Assembly: GCA_963665925.1 (NCBI GenBank) | Contig: OY762511.1 | Location: 1,302,001-1,366,000, forward strand | Direction: 5' to 3' | Origin: G963665925 sp963665925 | GTDB taxonomy: Bacteria; Bacillota; Clostridia; Peptostreptococcales; Acidaminobacteraceae | DNA: 64,000 nucleotides | Shown: positions 42,478-50,862 of the stretch, piece after piece | How the letters are laid out: each line of letters opens with the position of its first letter | How positions within the stretch are numbered: position 1 is the stretch's first letter | Made by a program: the position numbers and the translations under genes | Notes under the pieces: generated by a model | What the model was told of the DNA's origin: nothing | What the model saw: only the letters and a program-made list of their open reading frames with translations | The model's database searches: none

Positions 42478-42694
42478 GCTGAAGATGCTGAGTAAGGTAA
42501 TGTTTATTCTGGGAAGCCTGATTGCGATAGCTTCCATAGGCTTTACCGCCTATCTGCAAAAGACGGCACCGGCTGGATTCTGTCCAGTCAATCCCATGCG
42601 ACCCTACATGGGTGCCGGCATTGTTCTGCTCGTTTCGAGCATGATGATCGATTATTACCTGTACCTGCTTAAACGTAGGAATGGCAGACCTTAA
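42470..42694 (+). CDS. Small membrane protein, 74 residues
   Basis: Two predicted membrane helices (about 8-28 and 46-66) joined by a loop containing GFCPVNPMRPYMGAG; the tail is basic (LKRRNGRP). No family is recognised. GGGAGG lies before the ATG, and the gene overlaps yaaA by eight bases. A clean terminator follows, all of which supports a real, co-transcribed gene. The function is unknown. Confidence 0.75.
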   Translation: MNKLKMLSKVMFILGSLIAIASIGFTAYLQKTAPAGFCPVNPMRPYMGAGIVLLVSSMMIDYYLYLLKRRNGRP

Positions 42695-42737
42695 GGACTT
42701 CAGTTTATGAAGTTCCTTGGAATATTTGAATAAAGCA

Positions 42738-42769
42738 AAAAAAGAACTGCATGCGCAGTTCTTTTTTTT
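42738..42769 (+). terminator. Terminator of the yaaA operon
   Basis: AAAGAACTGC pairs with GCAGTTCTTT across the loop ATGC, then eight T. Confidence 0.93.
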
Positions 42770-42776
42770 ATGGAAT

Positions 42777-42911
42777 CAGTGCACCGTCTGCACTGTGTTT
42801 TGAGTTGATATCTCGGCTCCAAGATAATGGGGAATAGTAATCTGGTAGCTCACACTTCCCAGATCAAGAAACTTACAGGCGTATTCATGGTTATCTTGGG
42901 AGGAGCCGAGA
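42777..42911. other. Structured non-coding element
   Basis: Two hairpins in tandem in an otherwise gene-free 315-base gap. The first is CAGTGCA/TGCACTG (42777-42795), followed by TGTTTT. The second spans 101 bases (42811-42911): a perfect 10-bp outer stem TCTCGGCTCC/GGAGCCGAGA, then AAGATAA/TTATCTT offset by a GGGA bulge, and an inner ATCTGG/CCAGAT stem. No class is recognised. An A/T hairpin CTTTATT/AATAAAG follows near 42940-42960. It could be an RNA on either strand or a small palindromic repeat. Confidence 0.5.
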
Positions 42912-43084
42912 ATCATGCGTGGAGTACCGAAGACTTTATTACAAAAAAGCAATAAAGTTGTTTCGATATATTAATAAATATAAATGAATACGATTTCTTT
43001 GTCAACGCGTGTTGACGTATTGGTGTAAAAAATTTATCGTATTCCAAAAGGTGAATCAACATATTGAAACATAGCGGCAGTATA

Positions 43085-43729
43085 TTAGTCGAGACCCTCT
43101 TCTTCAGCTGAAGATGCAGAGCCTTCATTTTTCCATGCGTCAAAACCATCCATGACAAGGTCGTATGTCTTCTGGCTGATTTCTGGCAGCGCGTCGCCCC
43201 ATATTTCTTCAACTTCCTCAAAGCCTTTAATGAAAGCATCTTTCAATAAATCGGATTTCTCATTGTTGTTCCCAGAGAGGGCTTTTGCAAAATCCAAAAT
43301 ACGCTCAGCAACAGATTCAGGACTGAAAAAACCGCCTTCTTCAGTATCTGCCTTTGCTTCTTCGACCATTTCAGGCGTGATCTCGTCGGCACGCTCGCTG
43401 AGAATCTGTTCAATTGCCGCCTTCATGCCCGCATTTTGGCCGTTCAAGGTTTCTTTGACCATCATATAGAAGGCACTGTTCATTTTCTGATCGACCTGAA
43501 GCTTGAGGCGGTCTACCTCGGACAGTTTTTCCTGTGCCGTATTCGAGTAGTTTATAGAAACCGAGGTCTCAGATGACTTCTCAAACACGACAGCGGCCTC
43601 GGCAATGACAGACTGGACCTTGCCGGTCTCTTTGTTTTCCTTTGTATTGTTTGTTTGCTTTGATTTCTGTTCTAATGTGGTCTTTTGACTGTTCAACTGA
43701 TTCATTTGCTGAATTGCACGTATATCCAT
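43085..43729 (-). CDS. DUF5610-like protein
   Basis: A 214-residue soluble protein. The N-terminal 80 residues are polar and probably disordered (NSQKTTLEQKSKQTNNTKEN). The C-terminal half (about 105-205) matches the DUF5610 pattern: FSPESVAERILDFAKALSG, then GFEEVEEIWGDALPEISQKT and YDLVMDGFDAW. The function of the family is unknown. ATG 43729 has GGAGGTG upstream; an ATG at 43792 has none. It stands alone on the minus strand between a gene-free element and the PFOR promoter region. Confidence 0.8.
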   Translation of the reverse strand: MDIRAIQQMNQLNSQKTTLEQKSKQTNNTKENKETGKVQSVIAEAAVVFEKSSETSVSINYSNTAQEKLSEVDRLKLQVDQKMNSAFYMMVKETLNGQNAGMKAAIEQILSERADEITPEMVEEAKADTEEGGFFSPESVAERILDFAKALSGNNNEKSDLLKDAFIKGFEEVEEIWGDALPEISQKTYDLVMDGFDAWKNEGSASSAEEEGLD

Positions 43730-44048
43730 GAAATGCGCACCTCCTTGTGCTCCGTTTGCATCCTTACAGTAGTAATATCGGCAAATTATCACAAAAATAA
43801 ACCGTCTCTCTTCCTATTTAATACATAAAATTTGAAATTGCCCACGCATATGCACGTATATACAGGTTCTCAAGGTACAAAAATACAGATTGTACAGATT
43901 TTAAAACAAGAATACGTTTGCAGACAAGTTGCGCTTTATTTTCTGAAAGTTTTGATTTATTATTAAATTCTAGGGGTAATAAGTATGTGGACTGTCCCTG
44001 TGAAAAAGGCAAAAAAGTTGAATGAATCAACAAAGTTTAGCAAAGGTA

Positions 44049-44161
44049 TATTGTATACAATAGCAAGTGAGATAGGGCAAGTATTTCGTCAAGCAAACGT
44101 TTTCATTTTCCCGATGTTTTCCTGGGATACAGGTATACAAATGCGTTGACACTCTGTATAC
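44049..44161 (+). promoter_or_regulatory. Repeated GTATAC operator-like motifs before nifJ
   Basis: A perfect 14-bp palindrome TATTGTATACAATA at 44049-44062 is followed by partial copies sharing GTATACAA at 44133-44140 and 44156-44163. The last lies between the -35 and -10 boxes of the nifJ promoter, where a bound repressor would block polymerase. The binding protein is unknown; GntR-type regulators use similar sites. The rest of the gap 43730-44218 shows no gene. Confidence 0.55.
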
Positions 44162-44174
44162 AATATACTATACT
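44146..44174 (+). promoter_or_regulatory. Strong promoter of nifJ
   Basis: Consensus TTGACA at 44146-44151, an exact 17-base spacer, and TATACT at 44169-44174, about 45 bases before the start codon. Confidence 0.85.
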
Positions 44175-44218
44175 AACCACATACACATGTATGAAAATAC
44201 TAAGGAGGCAAAAGGTCA

Positions 44219-47200
44219 ATGAGTAATAAAGTGATGAAGACCATGGATGGTAATACGGCTGCTGCTTGGGTTTCGTATGCATTTACTGACGTAGCTGCAA
44301 TTTACCCTATTACACCATCATCTAACATGGCAGAATTCGTGGACGAGTGGGCTGCGTATGGCAAGAAAAATGTTTTCGGCCAACAAGTTGTTGTATCTGA
44401 ACTGCAATCTGAAGCGGGTGCTTCTGGTGCTGTTCATGGTTCTCTACAAGGTGGTGCACTGACTACTACATTTACTGCGTCACAGGGTCTGCTTCTAATG
44501 ATCCCAAATATGTACAAAATCGCTGGTGAGCTACTTCCAGGTGTATTCCACGTTTCTGCACGTGCGGTTGCATCTCATGCTCTATCTATCTTTGGCGATC
44601 ACTCTGACGTTATGGCAGCTCGAAGCACTGGCTTCGCAATGCTATCTTCAGGTTCAGTACAGGAAGTTATGGATCTTGGCGGTATTGCACATCTTGCTGC
44701 AATCAAAACAAGAGTTCCTTTCCTACACTTCTTCGACGGTTTCCGTACTTCTCACGAAATCCAGAAGATCGAAACAATTGATTATGACGAATTTGCTAAG
44801 CTGCTTGACTGGGATGCAGTTAACACATTTAGAAACAACTCTCTAAATCCTGAGCGTCCTGTTACACGTGGTACTGCTCAAAACCCAGATATCTTCTTCC
44901 AAGCACGTGAAGCATGTAATACATACTACGACAACGTTCCTGGTGTTGTGGCTGACTACATGGAAGAAATCAGCAAGCTGACTGGCCGTGAGTACAAGCC
45001 TTTCAACTACTATGGTGCTCCAGATGCTGAGCGTATTATCGTAGCAATGGGTTCTGTTGTTGATACTGTAGAAGAGACAATCGATTACCTGACTGCTAAA
45101 GGTGAAAAAGTTGGTCTTATTAAAGTTCGTCTTTACAGACCTTTCGCACCTAAGTACTTCTTCGATGTTCTTCCTGCTACAGTTAAGAAAATCGCTGTTC
45201 TTGACAGAACTAAGGAGCCAGGTTCACTAGGCGAGCCTCTATACCTGGATATCCGTTCTGCATTCTACGGCAAAGACGTACAGCCAGTTATCGTTGGTGG
45301 CCGTTACGGTCTTGGTTCAAAAGATACTACGCCATCTCAAATCAAGCGTGTATACGATGAGCTAGCTAAAGAAGCACCTGCACAAATCTTTACAATCGGT
45401 ATTAATGATGATGTTACACATCTATCACTTGAAGTTGAAGAAACTATCGTAACTGAGCCTGCTGGTACAGTTAGATGTAAGTTCTGGGGTCTTGGTTCTG
45501 ACGGTACTGTTGGTGCTAACAAGAACGCAATCAAGATCATCGGTGACAAGACTGACATGTACGCTCAAGGTTACTTCTCATATGACTCTAAGAAGTCTGG
45601 TGGCGTTACAGTATCTCACCTTCGTTTCGGTAAGCAGCCAATCCGTTCGACTTACCTGATTGACGAAGCTGACTACGTTGCATGCCACAACCAGTCATAC
45701 GTTACTCAATACGACGTACTTTCTGGTCTTAAAAAAGGCGGTACATTCGTACTTAACTGTAAGTGGACTGCTGAAGAGCTAGATGCAAACCTACCTGGCG
45801 AAATGAAGAAATTCATCGCTGACAACGACATCAAGCTCTACACAATCAATGCAACTGATATCGCTGCAGAAATCGGCCTAGGAAACAGAATCAACATGGT
45901 AATGCAGTCTGCGTTCTTCAAGCTTGCTGACGTTATGCCTGTTGAAACTGCACTTGGCTACCTGAAAGAAGCAATCGAAAAGACTTACGGTAAAAAAGGT
46001 CAAAAGATTGTTGAACTGAACTGGAAAGCTGTTGACGCTGGCGCTGCTATCCAAGCTGTTGAAGTTCCTGCTGCTTGGGCATCTGCTGAAGCGACTGCTG
46101 CTGAAGAAGCTGAGCTTCCAGCATTCATCGCTAACAGACTTAAGCCAATGAACGCTCAAAAGGGTGACGCGATCCCAGTTTCTGAGTTCGTTGAGCTTGC
46201 TGACGGTACATTCGAAAACGGTTCATCTGCATACGAAAAACGTGGTATCGCAGTTAACGTTCCAGAGTGGCTATCAGAAAACTGTATCCAATGTAACCAA
46301 TGTTCTTTCGTTTGTCCTCATGCTGCAATCCGCCCAGTTCTTCTTTCTGAAGATGAAATGGCAAATGCACCTGAGAACTTCCCAACGCTAAAAGCTATGG
46401 GTAAAGGACTTGAGAACCTACAATACAAAATCCAAGTTTCTCCACTAGACTGTACAGGTTGCGGCAACTGTGCTGACATCTGTCCATCTAAGAACAAGGC
46501 TCTTGAAATGAAAGCTCTTGACACACAACTTGCTGAAGCTGACAACTGGAACTTCGCAATGACAGTACCAGTTAAAGATGACAAGATGGGTCTAGGCACT
46601 GTGAAAGGTTCACAGTTCGCACAGCCACTGTTCGAATTCTCTGGCGCTTGTGCTGGATGTGGTGAGACACCTTACATGAAGCTTGTTACTCAGCTTTATG
46701 GTGATAGAATGCTTGTTGCGAATGCTACTGGATGTTCTTCAATCTGGGGCGGTTCTGCACCGACTACACCATACTGTAAGAATGCTGAAGGCAAAGGTCC
46801 AGCTTGGGCGAACTCACTGTTCGAAGACAACGCTGAATACGGCCTTGGCATGCAGCTAGCTGTTAAGACAATCAGAAAGCAACTTGCTGACAAAGCAGCT
46901 GAGCTTCTTGAGCTTGGCCTAGATGACGCAGTTAAGGCTCCATTCCAAGCATGGCTAGATGGCGCTGAGGATGCTGACGCTTCTAAAGCTGCTACTGTAG
47001 AAATCCTGAAGGCTCTTGAAGCTGGCGCGCCTGCTGGTGCAGAAGACATCTTCAAGTTCTTCGAGAACAACAAAGATTACCTCATCAAGAAATCTGTATG
47101 GATTGTTGGTGGTGACGGATGGGCTTATGATATCGGTTACGGCGGTCTTGACCACGTACTGGCATCAGGCGAAAACGTAAATGTTCTTGTATTTGATACA

Positions 47201-47743
47201 GAAGTTTACTCAAACACAGGCGGTCAGGCTTCTAAGTCTACACCATCTGGCGCTGTAGCTAAGTTCGCTGCTTCAGGTATGAAAGTTAAGAAGAAAGACC
47301 TTGGCATGATCGCAACAACTTACGGTTACGTATACGTTGCTCAAACTGCTATGGGCTCTAACAAGAACCAGCTGATGAAAGTAATGCAAGAAGCTGAAGC
47401 ATATGATGGTCCATCACTAATCATCTGCTACGCTCCATGTATCGCACACGGCATCAAGACTGGTATGGGTACTACTCAAAACCGTATGAAGGAAGCTGTA
47501 GATGCTGGTTACTGGCACCTATGGAAGTACAACCCACTTCTAGCTGCGGAAGGCAAGAACCCATTTGTTCTTGAGTCTAAAGAACCAACAGTTGCATTCA
47601 GAGACTTCCTAATGGGCGAAGGCCGTTACACGACTCTAGTGAACGAGTTCCCAGAAGAAGCTGAAAGACTGTTTGTAAAAGCTGAAGAAGAAGCTAAGGC
47701 ACGTTACGAAGGTTACGTACGCATGGCAAACATGGAGTACTAA
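44219..47743 (+). CDS. nifJ: Pyruvate:ferredoxin (flavodoxin) oxidoreductase
   Basis: An 1174-residue single-chain enzyme that oxidises pyruvate with CoA to acetyl-CoA and CO2 and reduces ferredoxin, the central step of clostridial fermentation. Domains I-II begin AAIYPITPSSNMAEF. Two 4Fe-4S motifs lie in the ferredoxin-like domain (CIQCNQCSFVCP and CTGCGNCADICP). The proximal cluster region is CAGCGETPY, and the TPP-binding stretch is GDGWAYDIGYGGLDHV. AAGGAGG precedes the ATG. Codon use is strongly biased (CTA, GCT, GTT endings) compared with its neighbours, as in very highly expressed genes. It has a consensus promoter and its own terminator. Confidence 0.98.
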   Translation: MSNKVMKTMDGNTAAAWVSYAFTDVAAIYPITPSSNMAEFVDEWAAYGKKNVFGQQVVVSELQSEAGASGAVHGSLQGGALTTTFTASQGLLLMIPNMYKIAGELLPGVFHVSARAVASHALSIFGDHSDVMAARSTGFAMLSSGSVQEVMDLGGIAHLAAIKTRVPFLHFFDGFRTSHEIQKIETIDYDEFAKLLDWDAVNTFRNNSLNPERPVTRGTAQNPDIFFQAREACNTYYDNVPGVVADYMEEISKLTGREYKPFNYYGAPDAERIIVAMGSVVDTVEETIDYLTAKGEKVGLIKVRLYRPFAPKYFFDVLPATVKKIAVLDRTKEPGSLGEPLYLDIRSAFYGKDVQPVIVGGRYGLGSKDTTPSQIKRVYDELAKEAPAQIFTIGINDDVTHLSLEVEETIVTEPAGTVRCKFWGLGSDGTVGANKNAIKIIGDKTDMYAQGYFSYDSKKSGGVTVSHLRFGKQPIRSTYLIDEADYVACHNQSYVTQYDVLSGLKKGGTFVLNCKWTAEELDANLPGEMKKFIADNDIKLYTINATDIAAEIGLGNRINMVMQSAFFKLADVMPVETALGYLKEAIEKTYGKKGQKIVELNWKAVDAGAAIQAVEVPAAWASAEATAAEEAELPAFIANRLKPMNAQKGDAIPVSEFVELADGTFENGSSAYEKRGIAVNVPEWLSENCIQCNQCSFVCPHAAIRPVLLSEDEMANAPENFPTLKAMGKGLENLQYKIQVSPLDCTGCGNCADICPSKNKALEMKALDTQLAEADNWNFAMTVPVKDDKMGLGTVKGSQFAQPLFEFSGACAGCGETPYMKLVTQLYGDRMLVANATGCSSIWGGSAPTTPYCKNAEGKGPAWANSLFEDNAEYGLGMQLAVKTIRKQLADKAAELLELGLDDAVKAPFQAWLDGAEDADASKAATVEILKALEAGAPAGAEDIFKFFENNKDYLIKKSVWIVGGDGWAYDIGYGGLDHVLASGENVNVLVFDTEVYSNTGGQASKSTPSGAVAKFAASGMKVKKKDLGMIATTYGYVYVAQTAMGSNKNQLMKVMQEAEAYDGPSLIICYAPCIAHGIKTGMGTTQNRMKEAVDAGYWHLWKYNPLLAAEGKNPFVLESKEPTVAFRDFLMGEGRYTTLVNEFPEEAERLFVKAEEEAKARYEGYVRMANMEY

Positions 47744-47771
47744 TCAGACGTAAGCGTCTAATTAGAAATTC

Positions 47772-47803
47772 AACCCCCGGATCACATGTGGTTCGGGGGT
47801 TTT
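47772..47803 (+). terminator. Terminator of nifJ
   Basis: AACCCCCG pairs with CGGGGGTT, then TTT; compact and strong. Confidence 0.93.
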
Positions 47804-47973
47804 CATTTGTGCAAAAAGACAAGGACCAGCAGGTTTGTAAGTTGGACCAGCACAGCTCCAGCTTGCAGGGTCTGTTCGAGCAAAACAATTTTTCGTGTCA
47901 CATTATTACCGAAATGATGCACATTTACACGCTTTTTCTGATAGACTAGAGGGGTAAGTTAGGAGGCGAGGCT

Positions 47974-49425
47974 TTGAAATCAAAGCTATTGGCAATTGCT
48001 GCCACAATAGTCCTGCTGACAGCTTGTCAGTCAGGTCAGATTAATGAAGAAATCCCTCAAAATGCGGGTGATATAGAAACGGAAATAACTGAACCGGCAA
48101 GGCAAACACCGGACAGTGAAGTGGATGCTTCTGAAAAAGAGGATCCAGCTATAGATGAGGAAGAAGCTGCAAATGTATTGAGTTCGGAGGCGGGCACAGA
48201 AGCTTCTCGGGAAGAATCAGTAACAGGCGATCCCCTTGAGGTTGGATATGAAGTGGCTGCATTGCCGCCAGAGGACCTTGAGCAGATGGAGGCCAAAAAA
48301 CACTATGGCGCAATCTACGATTCAGCCATAGCTGATGGAATCGCGGAAGCCAGCGCACGTGTGCTGGAAATCTCGAAAGGGTTTAACGCGGACACGCTTC
48401 AAAAGAAAACCTTTGAAGGTTTGTATGAAACCTATTGGATTCAGGAAGGACCTTATGACAGCTTGAGTGCTGTAAGACAGGAACTCCTTGTCTATTTTAC
48501 AGAAGAGTGCGCAGATGATTTGATTGATTTGTGGGGACTGGTCGAGGTCGATGGACAGCTCTACGCGCCTGAACGTTCCAAGGTGTACGATATCGACTTG
48601 GACAGTATCGTTGTAAATACTGCGGAGGTTTCTGACGCTGAAGAACGCCGTTATGTCAATTTCAACTTCACTGACGCATACGGGCAGGAGCAGAGCAGTC
48701 TGATTCTTTTGAAAAGAAGGGACCAGGACCGGTGGAAAATGGACACAATCCCTGGAACGGGCATCGTTGAACGTTTTGGAAACAGCTTTATTCGAGATGT
48801 TTACTGGATGTCAGGCGCCGTGACATGGAGCTGGCCTGAATTCATCAGCAATGAAGATAAAACCTGGTCAGGACCCTTATCTGAACTTAAAAAAGGTGTG
48901 GAGGCTGAGATCGCTTCAAAAATGACAGGGTTTGTACCGGACGTGGCATTTAGCCGCATTGGTGCCCGTCAGCTATCCTATTGGGTGGACTGGGAATATA
49001 TAGAAGATAGCAGTGCTTACCCGCACCTGAATGTGACCCTGTCTGAATATATGAAGTACGGCATTCACCCAAACCATACGCGGTGGACAGTGACCCTTGA
49101 TAGGGCCAGTGGCAAGGCGGTGAAACTGGATCAGCTCTATACAGAGTGGGATGCGTTTGAAGAAGCGGTCAATATGTATATCGATGGCTACATGATGACC
49201 CATGCTGAAGAATTTTATGATGATACCGTGTTTGAGGGAATTGACGAGAATACACAGTTTTATTTGACGGATGATGGGATTGCCTTTTACTTTCAGTTGT
49301 ATGAGTATGCGCCGTACGCCTTTGGCTACCCGGTCATAGAGGTTCCGGCGGGCATTGTTGAGGACTATTTGTCTGAACCCATGCGTGCCTATTATGAAAG
49401 TAAAAGCCAAACAACTGCTGAATAG
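47974..49425 (+). CDS. Lipoprotein with C-terminal DUF3298/RsiV-like domain (second copy)
   Basis: A 483-residue protein. Lipobox LTAC with Cys18 is followed by an acidic, low-complexity stalk (about 20-95). A middle domain of about 170 residues follows. The C-terminal DUF3298-like domain covers about 300-475: WTVTLDRASGKAVKLDQLY, then TQFYLTDDGIAFYFQLYEYAPYAFGY. It should sit on the outer face of the membrane. It shares the C-terminal domain with the lipoprotein at 23817-25349, but here no two-component system is adjacent. Translation starts at TTG 47974 behind AGGAGG. The SRPBCC gene follows after 17 bases. Confidence 0.85.
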   Translation: MKSKLLAIAATIVLLTACQSGQINEEIPQNAGDIETEITEPARQTPDSEVDASEKEDPAIDEEEAANVLSSEAGTEASREESVTGDPLEVGYEVAALPPEDLEQMEAKKHYGAIYDSAIADGIAEASARVLEISKGFNADTLQKKTFEGLYETYWIQEGPYDSLSAVRQELLVYFTEECADDLIDLWGLVEVDGQLYAPERSKVYDIDLDSIVVNTAEVSDAEERRYVNFNFTDAYGQEQSSLILLKRRDQDRWKMDTIPGTGIVERFGNSFIRDVYWMSGAVTWSWPEFISNEDKTWSGPLSELKKGVEAEIASKMTGFVPDVAFSRIGARQLSYWVDWEYIEDSSAYPHLNVTLSEYMKYGIHPNHTRWTVTLDRASGKAVKLDQLYTEWDAFEEAVNMYIDGYMMTHAEEFYDDTVFEGIDENTQFYLTDDGIAFYFQLYEYAPYAFGYPVIEVPAGIVEDYLSEPMRAYYESKSQTTAE

Positions 49426-49442
49426 ATGAGAGTGGGGACTTT

Positions 49443-49931
49443 ATGCAATTTGTACACGAATCCGTACGACTGGCCTGTGACGCCAATCGTGCCTTTAGAT
49501 TTTTGACAAGACCGGAAATGCTTGAAAAATGGGTTTCTGGGGAATGCAGAGTCGATTTGCGTGTGGGTGGCGCCTACGGCATTAAGGCTGATTTAGGTCC
49601 TGATGGTCCAGCATTTGACACACAGGGCAGTGAAATATGCCAGTATGAACGGGAGAAAACTTTGGAGGTGTCCTGGCGGGATTCCCTCCATGCGGATACA
49701 AGCTATAACCTGCTTATACGCTTCATGCCATGCAGGTCCGATACAGAGTTTTGCACGGAACTGCATCTGATGTTCAAGCACCAGGATCGAATGCTTGAGC
49801 AAGATGAGTTTGATGTGTACTCAAAGCTCTTTGGCGGACTCTTCGAAAAGCTGCGTCAACATGTAAACAAGGACTGGGTCATCCGGGATGCCGATTTGTC
49901 CCTATCTTGGCTGAGAGGTTCAAGCTTCTAA
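49443..49931 (+). CDS. SRPBCC (AHSA1-like) domain protein
   Basis: A 162-residue protein with the START/AHSA1 helix-grip pattern: VRLACDANRAFRFLTRPEMLEKWV, then LRVGGAYGI, CQYEREKTLEVSWRD, LHLMFKH, and a long C-terminal helix (FGGLFEKLRQHVNKDW). Such proteins bind hydrophobic ligands or act as co-chaperones; no specific role is evident. The ribosome site is weak (GAGAGTGGGG). It probably shares a transcript with the preceding lipoprotein. Its stop codon touches the repeat element that follows. Confidence 0.82.
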   Translation: MQFVHESVRLACDANRAFRFLTRPEMLEKWVSGECRVDLRVGGAYGIKADLGPDGPAFDTQGSEICQYEREKTLEVSWRDSLHADTSYNLLIRFMPCRSDTEFCTELHLMFKHQDRMLEQDEFDVYSKLFGGLFEKLRQHVNKDWVIRDADLSLSWLRGSSF

Positions 49932-49983
49932 CAGCCTGGATTTTGTTGACTTTGTCGACAACTTCAAGCAGGTAGGCCTGCTT
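49931..49983 (-). repeat. Palindromic repeat element, copy B
   Basis: Read on the minus strand, hairpin AAGCAGG-CCTA-CCTGCTT (49983-49966) is followed by a stretch nearly identical to 19915-19950 of copy A, about 31 of 36 bases. That stretch includes TTGTCGAC-AAA-GTCAACAA and ATCCAGRCTGTT. In both copies a hairpin of different sequence sits at the same place before the shared part. Confidence 0.65.
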
Positions 49984-49996
49984 GTCATAAGAAAGC

Positions 49997-50031
49997 AAAA
50001 GAGCCGCACGCCAATGGATGCAGCTCTTTTT
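49997..50031. terminator. Terminator between convergent SRPBCC and DJ-1-like genes
   Basis: AAAAGAGC pairs with GCTCTTTT; A and T runs on both sides allow termination of either strand. Confidence 0.8.
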
Positions 50032-50033
50032 AT

Positions 50034-50753
50034 CTATTGATTCAGTTTTAAATCATATTTTATTTTAAGTGCAAATTGTTTTGCAAAGTCAAAGGCACTG
50101 TATTTGTTTTGTGCGGTAATGAGCTCGTTATGCTCTATGATGTGGGTTTCCATGGGCTGACTGAAGGTTGTTCGCGCACCCAGCTGTTCCAGAATGTAGC
50201 CGACATGAAAGGGCAGATTTGCTGGGAGTATGAGGGTTTCATATTCCGTTTCCACATCAAGGTTGGGACATGCAATGCGGTAGCCGGTGAAAAGCCATGG
50301 AATTTCGTTGTGTATGAGGGCGGCTGTTCCGGCGCCGACAATGCCAATGGGCTTCAGGTAGTGATGGAAGTGTTTGAGCACCTTGAGGATGTCCGGCGCA
50401 GAACAGAGTTCATCAAGTGCGCTGTATCCGCCAGGGATGAAGACGGCCACATAGTGCTGGAGTTCTTCCTCGCTGATGTGGGTGATGTCTTTTGGAAGGA
50501 GCATAAGGGGTTCTGACTCCATATACTGCTTGTAATACAGTTTGTCGCTGTTTGACAGGTGGTTTAGGCAAGCTGCGTCCTGAGACGGTGTGTGCCCGCC
50601 AAGGGTAGCGATGTCAATGAGGAAGCCTTCAGTTTTGAGGGCGTCGACGACCTCAACAAACGCAAACTGGTCATAGCCGGTCGGTTGTCGGTCCCCGTTT
50701 TTCAAGGTTATGGAATTTGCCGATGTCAGTATTACAAGTACACGTCCGAGCAT
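50034..50753 (-). CDS. DJ-1/PfpI family protein lacking the usual nucleophile Cys
   Basis: A 239-residue protein with the class I glutamine-amidotransferase-like fold of the DJ-1/PfpI/Hsp31 group. Recognisable parts are VLVILTSAN at the start, GYDQFAFVEVVDALKTEGF, VAVFIPGGYSALDEL, and the elbow IGIVGAGTAAL. At the elbow most relatives have Cys followed by His-Gly, as in CHGPAAL; here the residues are Gly-Ala-Gly-Thr. The protein may therefore be non-catalytic or use another residue. ATG 50753 is chosen because AAGGAGG lies seven or eight bases upstream; the ATG at 50759 is too close to it. Confidence 0.83.
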   Translation of the reverse strand: MLGRVLVILTSANSITLKNGDRQPTGYDQFAFVEVVDALKTEGFLIDIATLGGHTPSQDAACLNHLSNSDKLYYKQYMESEPLMLLPKDITHISEEELQHYVAVFIPGGYSALDELCSAPDILKVLKHFHHYLKPIGIVGAGTAALIHNEIPWLFTGYRIACPNLDVETEYETLILPANLPFHVGYILEQLGARTTFSQPMETHIIEHNELITAQNKYSAFDFAKQFALKIKYDLKLNQ

Positions 50754-50862
50754 GTTCATCCCTCCTTTATACATCACTTATACCACATAAATGCGCAAGC
50801 CATGCAATATACTTTACCCTGAATCAAGGGATGATGAACTTAATGAACAGAGGAGGATATTC

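Noticed and set aside
42999..43017. GTCAAC-GCGT-GTTGAC palindrome resembling the core of the repeat element
   Set aside because: Only the GTTGAC arms are shared; the flanking motif of the element is absent, so it is not counted as a third copy.
43818..44033. Minus-strand frame of 71 codons in the nifJ upstream gap
   Set aside because: AT-rich, no ribosome site, no plausible protein pattern; the region is better explained as regulatory.
47823..47852. Direct repeat GGACCAGCA twice with a 21-bp period after nifJ
   Set aside because: Only two short copies, and no promoter boxes align with them; could be chance.
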